A stretch of 31,730 nucleotides of DNA. It comes from SLQH01 sp964612995 (GTDB lineage Bacteria > Planctomycetota > UBA11346). The position numbers and the translations under genes were made by a program. This document shows, piece after piece, positions 8,511 to 16,761 of the stretch (position 1 is the first letter of the stretch; every line of letters begins with the position of its first letter). Under the pieces are notes generated by a model. That model did no database searches. It was not told the origin of the DNA and saw nothing but the letters and a program-made list of their open reading frames with translations. The DNA lies in assembly GCA_964612995.1 (NCBI GenBank), contig CAZTGE010000037.1, forward strand, positions 1 to 31,730, given 5' to 3'.

Positions 8511-8786
8511 TGTGAGACGCTCCTTTCAGCAGGGGCGCTGCCCCTTCGCGCCGTTGACGCGTGCCCCCATGTACCTTCGTTCTCACTCGCCAGCTTCGCT
8601 GGCGTTTCCGCCCGTCGCTTCGCTTCCATCGTCATCGCAAAGCGTCCCGTTGTCGGTCGGGGGCCGGTCCGGCCTCCCTGTCCCTCCCTCCGGCGGTGTG
8701 CTGGGGCGCGCAAGGCCGGAGGTCGTATGGGAGCGCATTCGTTGAGCGTCTGCAAGGGAGGCATCATCGCGAGACTCCTTGCCGTT
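8511..8786 (-). repeat. Intergenic region with family 2 repeat, degenerate copy
   Basis: No gene is seen here. About 8519-8664 aligns with the two better copies at 13960-14105 and 14178-14320. It starts from CTTTCAG, then the hairpin GGGG-CGCTG-CCCC at 8532-8544, and the 7-bp stem CGCCAGC/GCTGGCG with loop TTC at 8588-8604. The following long stem of the other copies is disrupted and the tail TCGGTCGG is kept. The remainder up to the STAS stop shows nothing I recognise. The element sits in the cheY 5' leader. Confidence 0.65.
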
Positions 8787-9080
8787 TTATTCTGTGCCAC
8801 CGGCGTTCACCTGCAAGCCGGCGAGGCTCAGCACCGCCTGAGCTCGCGGGTTGGTGCCGGTGACCTGCAGCCCGCCACCGCGCGCGCGCAGATGGGTCGC
8901 GGTGGCGGCGAGGAACCCGATGAAGGTGGCCGAGACCAGTTCGCTGCCCGGCCCGAGCTCGAGGGTGAGTTCGGTGTGACCGTTGCGCAACAGGGAACGG
9001 ATGCGCGCGGCCCAGGCGTCGGCGTTGCTCTCATTGATGCGGTCGTGGATGGTGATCGAAGGGGTTGGTGGCTGGCCCAT
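8787..9080 (-). CDS. STAS-domain protein in the chemotaxis operon
   Basis: A 97-residue single STAS domain of the anti-sigma-factor antagonist type: beta strand LTLELG at 38-43, then a loop and helix SATFIGFLAATATHL at 50-64 at the usual switch-site position, then a strand (GGLQVTG) and a helix (RAQAVLSLAGL). The switch region reads VSATFIG instead of the common DSSGLG, so phosphorylation at Ser50 or Thr52 is possible but unproved. AGGAGGTAAC before ATG 9080 is a strong ribosome site. STAS proteins encoded in che operons may link CheA or a kinase/phosphatase pathway to a second output; what this one contacts is unknown. Confidence 0.75.
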   Translation of the reverse strand: MGQPPTPSITIHDRINESNADAWAARIRSLLRNGHTELTLELGPGSELVSATFIGFLAATATHLRARGGGLQVTGTNPRAQAVLSLAGLQVNAGGTE

Positions 9081-9097
9081 GTTACCTCCTGTGTCAA

Positions 9098-9595
9098 TCA
9101 GAGGTGAACCCGGATGCGGGAGAAATCATCGATGACGTACGCGTAATCGGTGAGGGTGAGCGTGGCCCGGCGGCCGTGGTCGCCACCGACATCCTCGCCG
9201 AGGATGGCGATGCCGTGTTCGCGTAGATGCGTGCGCACCGCGGCGACGTTGGCCGCGCCGACGTCCTGCTGACCGGTGGCTGCAGCGTGGGGGAACATCC
9301 GTGCTCCGCCGGCGAGCTTGGCTCGCAGCCGGCGCGGCTCGGCCCCGTGCTCCATCAACCCGGCGATCATGCAGGCGATGGCCTGGTCGGCGTACTTGCC
9401 GGGCAGGTCGGTGCTCGGGGCGCCGCGCGAGGAGGGGAGGAGGATGTGAGCCAGTCCGGCGATCCCGGCGTGCTGGTCGAACAGCACCAGGCCGACGCAG
9501 CTGCCGAGCACCGTCTGCAGCGTGTTCGGTGGCCGGGTCAGTGCCACCTGGCCGATGAGCACCTTGATCTGTCGGCCGTCACTCACCGCGGTCAT
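9098..9595 (-). CDS. cheD: CheD, chemoreceptor glutamine deamidase
   Basis: A 165-residue protein with the CheD active-site strand LGSCVG (Cys33) and His50 (GLAH), the catalytic pair of this cysteine-hydrolase fold, followed by the conserved GGARMF strand. It deamidates receptor glutamines and in CheC/CheD systems is inhibited by, and stimulates, CheC. Its start overlaps the end of cheC by 17 bases, matching that partnership. It lies 17 bases before the STAS gene. No CheB methylesterase is in the operon, so CheD is the only receptor-modifying hydrolase here. Confidence 0.9.
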   Translation of the reverse strand: MTAVSDGRQIKVLIGQVALTRPPNTLQTVLGSCVGLVLFDQHAGIAGLAHILLPSSRGAPSTDLPGKYADQAIACMIAGLMEHGAEPRRLRAKLAGGARMFPHAAATGQQDVGAANVAAVRTHLREHGIAILGEDVGGDHGRRATLTLTDYAYVIDDFSRIRVHL

Positions 9596-10187
9596 CGCTC
9601 AGACCCTCCATCAACAGCGGCAGGGCCGTCGGGCTGGGGATGAACAGCAGGTGGCAGCAGCGCGCGCCGGTGGCGTCCTCCATCCGGGTGGTGAAGACCA
9701 GCCCCGCATCGCTGTGGGCGGCGGTCTCGAGCAGCAGCCCGGCGGCGATCGCGCCGCCGAGGTCACGGACGAAGTCCGGAGGACCGGGCAGACAGTAGCG
9801 GGCGAGATGCGCGCCGAGCGAATTGATGTAGGTCGACAGGGCGATGTTGGCGACCTCGCGAAGAATCGAACGGGCATAGTCGTCATAGGCGTCGGCGGCA
9901 GGCTCGGCGCCCGGGTTCAGATCGGCGATCAGCTGTCGGGCGGTGGGTTCGCCGAGCACCAGGGCCAGGTTGCCTTCGAGCGCCCCCTGGAGGCGGGCGA
10001 CCAGGCCGATGCAGGGCTGATGGCAGGGGGCCAGCTTGTCGCAGATCGAGTCGAGCCGATCGCTGCGCACCGCGTCGATGTGGACGGTGATCGCATGACC
10101 GGTCAGCCGGCCGAGCGCGTCGGCGGCCTGTTCGGATCCGCGGCGGGCGATCATCGCCAGTTCTTCGATCAGCTCGCGGGTCAGCAT
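9579..10187 (-). CDS. cheC: CheC-type CheY-P phosphatase with one degenerate site
   Basis: A 202-residue CheC/CheX/FliY-fold protein. CheC proteins carry two pseudo-symmetric helices with the pattern D/S-x3-E-x2-N. The second is present here as Ser107-x3-Glu111-x2-Asn114 (SILREVAN). In the first helix (residues 8-25, aligning by its GxxxAAxAL end) the Glu and Asn positions are Met12 and Arg15, so that site should be dead. The protein would then work with one active centre, as CheX does. The start overlaps the cheA stop by 7 bases and the end overlaps cheD by 17, so the three are translationally coupled. It probably dephosphorylates the CheY encoded downstream. Confidence 0.85.
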   Translation of the reverse strand: MLTRELIEELAMIARRGSEQAADALGRLTGHAITVHIDAVRSDRLDSICDKLAPCHQPCIGLVARLQGALEGNLALVLGEPTARQLIADLNPGAEPAADAYDDYARSILREVANIALSTYINSLGAHLARYCLPGPPDFVRDLGGAIAAGLLLETAAHSDAGLVFTTRMEDATGARCCHLLFIPSPTALPLLMEGLSDDRGE

Positions 10188-13123
10188 GGCGCGGCTTCCT
10201 CCAGGTTGGTGGCGGCGAAACCGGCGACATCGATGATCAGGGCCACGCCGCCGTCCCCGAGCACGGTCGCGCCGGAGATGCCACGGACGCCAGCGAATTC
10301 CTCGCCCAGCGGTTTGACCACGATCTCCTCGTCGCCGAGCACCTGATCGACACAGATCGCCTGGGTCTGGCCGAGATGGTCGATGACCACCGCACGGGTG
10401 ATCGCACCCGGTTCGACGTGAGCGGTGCCGATGGCCTTGCCGGGATCGGTGAGGGCGATCACCTGGTCGCGCAGGCTGATCATGCGGCATGCGCCACGCG
10501 GATTGGCGATGCGGTCGCGGTCGATCTCGACGATCTCACGGACCGCTTCGAGCGGGAAGGCGTAGCGCTGGGCGCCGATGCGTACCAGCAGGGCATCGAT
10601 CATCGCCAGGGTCAGCGGCAGCCGCAGGGTGAAGGCGCTGCCCTGGCCGGGCCGGGCGTCGATCTCGACCGTGCCCTTGAGGTCGGCGATGCGGCTGTGG
10701 ACGATGTCCATGCCCACGCCACGGCCGGAGATGCTGGTCACCGTTTCGGCGGTGGAGAAGCCCGGTGCGAAGATCAGCCGGTGGATCGCGGCTTCGCTCA
10801 GCTCGTCTGCGCTCTGGGCATCGATCACCCCGCGCTCGATCGCCTTGGCGCGGATCGCCGCCGTGTCGAGGCCGCGGCCGTCGTCGCTGACGCGGATGCA
10901 TACCTGCCCGCCGGCGTGGAAGGCCTCGAGACGCACGGTGCCGGTCTCGGGTTTGCCGGCCGCGCGGCGGTCGGCCGGGCTTTCGAGCCCGTGATCGACC
11001 GCGTTGCGCAGCAGATGGGTCAGCGGGTCGGTCAGCTCGTCGATCAGGCGTTTGTCCAGCTCGGTGCCCTCGCCGGCGGTCACCAGGTCCACGCTGCGTT
11101 CGCGCTCCTTGGCCACGTCGCGCACCAGGCGATGGAAGCGTTGGAACAGCGGGCCGATGGGGACCATGCGCACCTGCATCACGGTGGCTTGCATCGCGCC
11201 GGTCTGGCGATGCAGCTCCTGCAACGCGTCGCGCAGTGGCCCGCCGTGACTGCGCGTCGCACGCAGGCGGTCGAGGGTCAGCTCGATGCGGTGGAGACGA
11301 TCCTCGCCGAAGCCACCGCCGACGCCACGCCGGTCGCTGCGTCGGGCGGCAGCGAGAAAGGCATCGAGCTCGCGTAGATCGAGGCCGTCGAGCAGCGCGC
11401 AGACGGCCTCGGCGCTGCTGGTCACCCGCGCTTTGGCGATCAGCAACTCGCCAGCGGTGTTGAGGATGCGGTCGAGGCGCTCGGCTTCGACGCGGATGGT
11501 GTCGACACGGCTGGCTCCGGTGCCGCCCCGCGTGCCGGCCAGAGCGGCCGGGCCGCCGCGTACCGGGTCGATGCTGCAGCGCGCGACCTGGTCGACCGCC
11601 AGCGCATCGGCGAAGTCCTCGTTCGCATCGTCTGCGGCGAACAGCACCTGCAGCGGGGTATCGGGGTCGTGTCCCGCGCTCAGTGCGTCGAGCGAGGGTT
11701 CGGACCACAGGATCTCGCCGAGTCTGGCGAGGTTGTGCAGGATCATGCCATAGCGGATGCCCGGCATCGGCGCGCCGGGGCGCAGTATCAGCTGGATCTG
11801 CCACACATGGCGTCCGGCGGCGGTCGCCTCGGCGGCGCAGCGGTCCTTGTCGGCATCGCTGCGCCAGGGCGGGAGATCGGGGATCGACGGTTGTGGCGTG
11901 ACGTCGAGCAGCTCGCCGAGCAGCGCGTCGACGTGGCTGGCGTCGGGTGCGGTGGTGCTGCCATCGGCGATACGATCGATGGTGCTGCGCAGATGATCGC
12001 GCACCGCGAACAGCGCCCTGAAGGTCGGTGGTTGCGGCGCGTGACCGCCGGCGCGCAGGTTGGCCAGCAGATGCTCGCAGTTGTGGGCCACGCGCGCCAT
12101 CTCCTCGAGGCCCATGGTCGCGGCGCTGCCCTTGATGCGGTGCACGCAGCGGAAGGCGCGGTCGAGCTGGTTGGGCAACTCGGGCACCCGTTCGAGTTCG
12201 AGCAGTGCGGTCTCGAGCTCGTCGAGGTCTTCGTGCGTCTGATCGATCCAGCCGTCGCGATGGCGGGCCATGTCGGCGCGGACGATCAGCCGGGTGGCCG
12301 GTTCGCCCAGGTCCACGCTCGCGCTCGCACTCAGGTGGCGCGGGCCGGCTTCCCTAGCGGGGTCGAGTTCCCACACCTCCATCGCCGGCAACGGCGCCTG
12401 GGTCAGCAGGTGCTCCAGTTCTCCGGCGGCGAAGCAGAACAGCCCCACGTCGTGGCCGAAGCGTTCGAGCGGCGCGAAGGGGTCCTCGGGTCCGTGGGCG
12501 ATGGGGATCACGTGCTGGATGCGCAGGCGTTCGGCGAGGGTGCGATGGACCCGCAGCGGATCGAGATGGGCCGCGAACAGCTCGCTCAGGGACAGCCGCA
12601 GGGCGTAGACCCGCTCGCCAGCGGCCTGGGCGACGATGGCCTCGCAGACGTCGGTCTCGTCGAGCCGGCCGACGAGCCAGTCGGGCAGCGCCCCGAGGTG
12701 TTCGTGGGTCTGTCCGGTGGGCGCCGGCTCCGGTGGGTGCTGGTCGAGCGCCGTGAGCGCGTCGAGCGCCTGGTCCGGGTCGACCGTCTCCTGCTGGGCG
12801 CCGAGCGCCGCGAGTTGTGCGCCGAGGGTGTCCACGGCGAGGAACAGCGCCTCGATCGCCGGTGGCGTGAAGGCCGCCTCGCCCTTGCGGACCCGATCGA
12901 GGCAGGTCTCCAGACGATGGGTCAGGGTGACCATCGGCGTGAGGTCGAGGAACCCGGCTGCACCCTTGAGCGAATGGGCGGCACGGAACATCGCATCGAC
13001 GGTTGCGGGCTCGTGCTCGCCGCGTTCGACCGCCAGCAGGCAGTCGTTGAGCAGCGCGAGGTACTGGCTGGCTTCGTCCTGGAAGCCGGCGGCGAGGGTC
13101 GGATCGAGCGCTCCGCTGTCCAT
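10181..13123 (-). CDS. cheA: CheA, chemotaxis histidine kinase with two Hpt domains
   Basis: A 980-residue kinase, longer than the usual 650-700. An N-terminal Hpt domain has His50 in AAHSLKGAAG. A second Hpt has His328 in VHRIKGSAA. Between and after them lie less conserved segments (about 150-290 and 400-540). Then come dimerisation helices, the HATPase with N box HLLRNAVDHGLE (about 705), G1 DDGRGLD and G2 GRGVGMD, and a CheW-like regulatory domain from about 838 to the C-terminus. It autophosphorylates and passes phosphate to CheY and probably to the separate receiver protein. Two Hpt domains suggest branched or buffered transfer, as in FrzE/ChpA-like kinases. It starts 3 bases after cheR. 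Confidence 0.93.
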   Translation of the reverse strand: MDSGALDPTLAAGFQDEASQYLALLNDCLLAVERGEHEPATVDAMFRAAHSLKGAAGFLDLTPMVTLTHRLETCLDRVRKGEAAFTPPAIEALFLAVDTLGAQLAALGAQQETVDPDQALDALTALDQHPPEPAPTGQTHEHLGALPDWLVGRLDETDVCEAIVAQAAGERVYALRLSLSELFAAHLDPLRVHRTLAERLRIQHVIPIAHGPEDPFAPLERFGHDVGLFCFAAGELEHLLTQAPLPAMEVWELDPAREAGPRHLSASASVDLGEPATRLIVRADMARHRDGWIDQTHEDLDELETALLELERVPELPNQLDRAFRCVHRIKGSAATMGLEEMARVAHNCEHLLANLRAGGHAPQPPTFRALFAVRDHLRSTIDRIADGSTTAPDASHVDALLGELLDVTPQPSIPDLPPWRSDADKDRCAAEATAAGRHVWQIQLILRPGAPMPGIRYGMILHNLARLGEILWSEPSLDALSAGHDPDTPLQVLFAADDANEDFADALAVDQVARCSIDPVRGGPAALAGTRGGTGASRVDTIRVEAERLDRILNTAGELLIAKARVTSSAEAVCALLDGLDLRELDAFLAAARRSDRRGVGGGFGEDRLHRIELTLDRLRATRSHGGPLRDALQELHRQTGAMQATVMQVRMVPIGPLFQRFHRLVRDVAKERERSVDLVTAGEGTELDKRLIDELTDPLTHLLRNAVDHGLESPADRRAAGKPETGTVRLEAFHAGGQVCIRVSDDGRGLDTAAIRAKAIERGVIDAQSADELSEAAIHRLIFAPGFSTAETVTSISGRGVGMDIVHSRIADLKGTVEIDARPGQGSAFTLRLPLTLAMIDALLVRIGAQRYAFPLEAVREIVEIDRDRIANPRGACRMISLRDQVIALTDPGKAIGTAHVEPGAITRAVVIDHLGQTQAICVDQVLGDEEIVVKPLGEEFAGVRGISGATVLGDGGVALIIDVAGFAATNLEEAAPC

Positions 13124-13126
13124 GGC

Positions 13127-13945
13127 TCAAAGCTTCCTGTAGATTGTGGGACGAACTGTATGGTAGGAACTCTGCAGCGCACCGAGCGACTCGGCTCCGC
13201 CGAGGATCAGGTGGCCGCCGGGGCGCAGCGCGGCGGTGATGTTGGCCAGCACCCGCGCCTTGACCGGTTCGTCGAAGTAGATCATCACGTTGCGCAGCAG
13301 GATCAGGTCGCAGGGTGTGCCCCCGCGTCGTTGCTGCAGGTTGTGCAGCGAGAACCGGACCGCCTCGCGTGCCCGGCGACAGACACGGTACCGGTCGCCG
13401 CCGGCGCTCTGAAAGTAGGCGGCGCGGCAGGCGGGGGTGACCTTCTGCAGGGCGTAGGGGCCGTAGACGCCCGTCCGGGCACGTTCGAGCACGGTGGCGT
13501 TGATGTCGGTCGCGCTGATCTCGCAGCCGTGGCCGGGTCCACCGGCGAAGGCGTCGAGCAGCAGGATCGCCAATGAGTAGGCTTCCTCGCCGGTGGAGCA
13601 GGCCGCGGACCAGGCGCGGTAGACCGCGCCTGGTCCGTGCTCGCGGCGCCAGGCCGGGAGCACGACCTGGCTCAGGTGGTCCCAGTGGGTCTTGTGGCGG
13701 AAGAAGAAGGTCTCGTTGGTCGTCAGCGCGTCGATGCAGCGTTGGAGTTCTGCGCGTTCATCGGGGCGCTGGATCAGGCGGTGGTAGGCACCGTAGTTGC
13801 CGCCACTGCGTTCGATCACCCGGCCGCGCAGTCGCGACTGCACGAGGCCGCGCTTGCTCTCCGGCAACCGGATCCCCGCTTCGCGGTAGATCAGGTCGCG
13901 GAAGAGCGCGAACTCCTGCAGACGCAACTGGACTTCGGCGATCAT
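13127..13945 (-). CDS. cheR: CheR, chemoreceptor glutamate methyltransferase
   Basis: A 272-residue protein with the N-terminal all-helical CheR domain (about 10-65, with RLRGRV) and the SAM-binding domain: AACSTGEEAYS motif I near residue 115, ATDIN, and LLRNVMIYF near 220. It methylates receptor glutamates using SAM. GAGGAG precedes ATG 13945. The upstream 434 bases separate it from the transducer gene and hold two family 2 repeats, the nearer one ending only some 10-20 bases before the start codon. The partner esterase CheB is not in the window. Confidence 0.93.
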   Translation of the reverse strand: MIAEVQLRLQEFALFRDLIYREAGIRLPESKRGLVQSRLRGRVIERSGGNYGAYHRLIQRPDERAELQRCIDALTTNETFFFRHKTHWDHLSQVVLPAWRREHGPGAVYRAWSAACSTGEEAYSLAILLLDAFAGGPGHGCEISATDINATVLERARTGVYGPYALQKVTPACRAAYFQSAGGDRYRVCRRAREAVRFSLHNLQQRRGGTPCDLILLRNVMIYFDEPVKARVLANITAALRPGGHLILGGAESLGALQSSYHTVRPTIYRKL

Positions 13946-13952
13946 GGCATCT

Positions 13953-14110
13953 CCTCAGTCATGAGGCTCTTTTCAGAGGGGGCGCTGCCCCCTCGCGGCT
14001 TCGCCGCGTACCCCCTCGGCCTCGGTCGTCACTCGCCAGCTACGCTGGCGTTTTCTGCGGCGCTACGCGCCATTTTCGCAGAAAACCGTTCCTCGGTCGG
14101 CCGGTCGCCC
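13953..14110 (-). repeat. Family 2 structured repeat, copy 1 (before cheR)
   Basis: A chain of hairpins: AGGGGG/CCCCCT at 13976-13992, GCGGC/GCCGC at about 13995-14007, stem C CGCCAGC-TAC-GCTGGCG at 14034-14050, and stem D with 9-bp arms TTTTCTGCG (14051-14059) and CGCAGAAAA (14077-14085) enclosing GCGC-TAC-GCGC. It ends in CCTCGGTCGGCC. Copy 2 follows in tandem at 14172. Arm bases differ between the copies but stay complementary. No protein is encoded. After it, 14111-14171 holds a further GCCCAGCC/GGCTGGGC inverted repeat. Confidence 0.85.
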
Positions 14111-14171
14111 AGCCAAGCCTGGCTGGGCTCCGGACGCTGCGGATGTACGGTTCTGGCGCTTTGAGGGCGCC

Positions 14172-14330
14172 GTCAAGACTGAGGCTTCCTTCAGAGGGGG
14201 CGCTGCCCCCTCGCGGCTTCGCCGCACACCCCCCCGGCCTCGGTCGGGGTTCGCGGCCTCCGGCCGCGTTTTCGCCGGGCCTACGGCCCATTTTCGGCGA
14301 AAACCACCCCTCGGTCGGCCGACCCGCTAC
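14172..14330 (-). repeat. Family 2 structured repeat, copy 2 (after the transducer gene)
   Basis: Tandem to copy 1 and aligned with it base for base in the conserved parts (TGAGGCT, TTCAGAGGGGGCGCTGCC, CCTCGGTCGGCC). Stem C is CGCGGCC-TCC-GGCCGCG at 14252-14268. Stem D has arms TTTTCGCCG (14269-14277) and CGGCGAAAA (14295-14303) around GGCC-TAC-GGCC. Compared with copy 1, seven base pairs have changed on both sides so that pairing is kept. The stretch 14331-14379 to the transducer stop codon shows no feature I can name. In the operon transcript both copies lie between the transducer and cheR. Confidence 0.85.
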
Positions 14331-14379
14331 TCGCGATTTGTGCCGTGCGAGCGCTTCACTGCGAGCTGTGAGGGCCTCG

Positions 14380-16749
14380 TCAGTCATGATAGAGTGCTTT
14401 GACCGGGCCGGCGGCGGGAGCCTGGCGCTCGGGTGCGTGTTCGGGTTCGTGGGCCCTGGGCTCGCGCGTCGCGGCCCGTTGCAGTGCCGGAGCGCCTTCG
14501 TGCTCGAGCCGGAAGCGCTCGACCAGGCCCTGGAGGCGTTGGGCCTGGGCCGAGAGTTCCTCGGCGCTGGCCGCCATCTCCTCGGAGCTGGAGGAGTTCT
14601 CCTCGGTCACCGCGCTGATGCCTTCGACCGCGGTCGCGACCTGATCGGCGGTCTGCGCCTGATCGGCGGTGCCGGTGGAGATCTGGCTCATGCCCTCGGC
14701 CGATTCGCGGATGCCGGTCAGGATCGCGTCGAGCGCTTCGCCGACCTCTTCTGACAGGCGCATGCCCTCGCCGACGCGGCGGGTGCTCTCTTCGATCAGC
14801 TGGGTGATCTCCTCGGCCGCGCTGCCTGCGCGCTCGGCCAGCTTGCGCACCTCTTCTGCCACCACCGCGAAACCCATTCCATGTTCGCCGGCGCTGGCGG
14901 CCTCGATCGCCGCGTTGAGCGCCAGCAGGTTGGTCTGGTTGGCGATCTGGCCGATGACGCCGCTGATCTTGGTGATCTGTTCGGCGCTCTCGTTGATCAG
15001 GTGCATGCCGTCGATCGACTGGCGCACGGTGGAGTTGCCCTGTTCGGCCAGGTGCATGGTCTTTTCGCCGGTGGCGTTGGCGCGGTCGGCATGCCCCGCG
15101 ACCTCCTTGACCGTCGCCGAGAGCTCCTGCATCGAAGCGCTGATCTCCTCGACCGACGAAGCCTGGTTCTGTGCGCCGGTGGATATGTTCTGCGCCGAGG
15201 CCGAGAGTTCCTCGCCCGAGGCGGCGGTGTTGTCGGCCGCCTCGCGGATGTTGCCGACGATCTCGTTGAGCCCGGCCACGGTGCGGTTGAGCGCCAGGGT
15301 CATCCGCCCGATCTCGTCCTTGCCGGTGACCGGGATCCGGACGGTCAGGTCCCCCTGCGAGAGCCGTTCGAGCCCGGCCTCGATCGCTGCCACCGGGCGG
15401 GTGATGCCGCGGGTGATCACCAGCGCCAGCGCCAGCCCGATCACGATCGCCACGATCAGGGTGGTGGTGATGGTGGTGGTGACTCCCGCCACGGTGGCGT
15501 CGCGCGCTTCGTCCATCGCTGTGACCAGGGTATCGACCGCGCCGACCAGTTCGCCGCTGTCGTCGCGCATGCGCTGGGCGCTCTGCGAACGTTGTTCGAC
15601 GCGGTCGGCGAGCCCCGTGAAGGCGGTGGTGTAGTTTCCGAGCCCGGCGAGCGCGGCATCCACGTCACCGGTGAGGGAGGTCGCGGCGGTCAGCTCGGCC
15701 AGGGTAGCGGCGGTTTCGGCCATCTGTTCGAGCTTGTCGGTCACCTGCGCGCGCAGCGCCGGGCTGCGCACCGTGAGGTATTGGAGGATGTCGCCGCGGG
15801 CGTCTGCCATGCCGCGTTCGAGGGTGTTGATCGACTGTAGCCGGCGCTCGGAGAGATCGATCGCCTGCCAGGAGGTGTTGGCGGTCTCGGCGCTGGTGGT
15901 GCGGACGAGCTCCACGGCGTCTTCCACCGTCTGCACCACCCGGGCGGCGCGGTCGCGGGCCTGGGCCAGCAGCTCGGCATCCTTGGCCGCAGCCGGTTGG
16001 GCGACGTAGCCTTCGACCAGATCGAGGTATTCCTGTTGCCAGGTTCCGAGGCGCCGCAGGTCGGTACGCAGATCCGGATCGCTGAGCGCGTCGGCCACCG
16101 TTTCAGCACTCACGACCACCGCATCTGCGTGTTCGCGCATCTGCGTGCCATTCTCCGCTTTCTCGTGCCAGAGGAAGTAGAGCGCCTGAATCCGCTGGAG
16201 ATAGAGCCGCTCGCGCATGGCGAAGGCCGCGTCGGTGGTAGCGAGGGCCTCCGCCTCAGCGCTACGGATGGTGGCGCGGGTGGTGGCCATGGCCGTGTCG
16301 AGCGTGCGGCGGAGTTCGACGAGTTCCTGAGCGAAGTTTTCGCGCGCGGCGATCATTCCCGCGAGCAGCTCCTGCTGGGTCTCCACGTGGCCGACGTAGC
16401 GCTCGAACTCCTCGGCGTAGTGCTCGCCCGGTGTGAGCACGGCATCGACCAGCGGCCGCTGTTCGTCATCGACCGCGGCGCGGAGCGCGCGGGTGCGCTC
16501 GAGCATCGCTTCGAGCCCGGAGCGGGTGGCCGCGGCCTGCTCGGCTTGTTCCTGGTGGACGAAATAGACCGCATTGATGCGCGCGCTGCGCAGATCGGCG
16601 AGCATGCCCTGGGCGGAGTTCGCCTGGGTCCCGATGGTGACGGTCTGTTGCAGACCGCTATGGGCGATCCACCCGACCACGCCGATGAGCACGAGCAGCA
16701 ACACGAAGCCGCCGCCGATCTTGAGGGCCAGGGATAGATTCTTGAGCAT
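14380..16749 (-). CDS. Methyl-accepting chemotaxis protein (transducer)
   Basis: A 789-residue receptor with the usual topology. TM1 is at about 11-29, then a long all-helical periplasmic sensor (about 30-423, nearly 400 residues, roughly twice a four-helix bundle, so possibly a bimodular helical sensor). TM2 is at about 424-443, HAMP at 445-497 (ITRPVAAIEAGL), and the cytoplasmic signalling hairpin at about 500-760 with its tip around QTNLLALNAAIEAASAGEHG and VAEEVRKLAER. The tip has Ser and Met where many receptors have Arg (AARAGE, GRGFAV). The C-terminus is a proline-rich tail ending YHD with no NWETF-type pentapeptide, so no classical CheR tether. AAGGAG precedes the start; cheW lies 12 bases upstream. 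The ligand is unknown. Confidence 0.92.
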   Translation of the reverse strand: MLKNLSLALKIGGGFVLLLVLIGVVGWIAHSGLQQTVTIGTQANSAQGMLADLRSARINAVYFVHQEQAEQAAATRSGLEAMLERTRALRAAVDDEQRPLVDAVLTPGEHYAEEFERYVGHVETQQELLAGMIAARENFAQELVELRRTLDTAMATTRATIRSAEAEALATTDAAFAMRERLYLQRIQALYFLWHEKAENGTQMREHADAVVVSAETVADALSDPDLRTDLRRLGTWQQEYLDLVEGYVAQPAAAKDAELLAQARDRAARVVQTVEDAVELVRTTSAETANTSWQAIDLSERRLQSINTLERGMADARGDILQYLTVRSPALRAQVTDKLEQMAETAATLAELTAATSLTGDVDAALAGLGNYTTAFTGLADRVEQRSQSAQRMRDDSGELVGAVDTLVTAMDEARDATVAGVTTTITTTLIVAIVIGLALALVITRGITRPVAAIEAGLERLSQGDLTVRIPVTGKDEIGRMTLALNRTVAGLNEIVGNIREAADNTAASGEELSASAQNISTGAQNQASSVEEISASMQELSATVKEVAGHADRANATGEKTMHLAEQGNSTVRQSIDGMHLINESAEQITKISGVIGQIANQTNLLALNAAIEAASAGEHGMGFAVVAEEVRKLAERAGSAAEEITQLIEESTRRVGEGMRLSEEVGEALDAILTGIRESAEGMSQISTGTADQAQTADQVATAVEGISAVTEENSSSSEEMAASAEELSAQAQRLQGLVERFRLEHEGAPALQRAATREPRAHEPEHAPERQAPAAGPVKALYHD

Positions 16750-16761
16750 GGGAATACTCCT

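Noticed and set aside
11669..13576. A 635-codon plus-strand open frame
   Set aside because: It lies antisense to cheA and cheR, whose kinase, Hpt and methyltransferase motifs are unmistakable.
13953..14330. CRISPR array or rRNA/tRNA explanation for the tandem repeats
   Set aside because: Only two tandem copies of about 160 bp with internal hairpins, no short regular repeat-spacer pattern and no tRNA cloverleaf.
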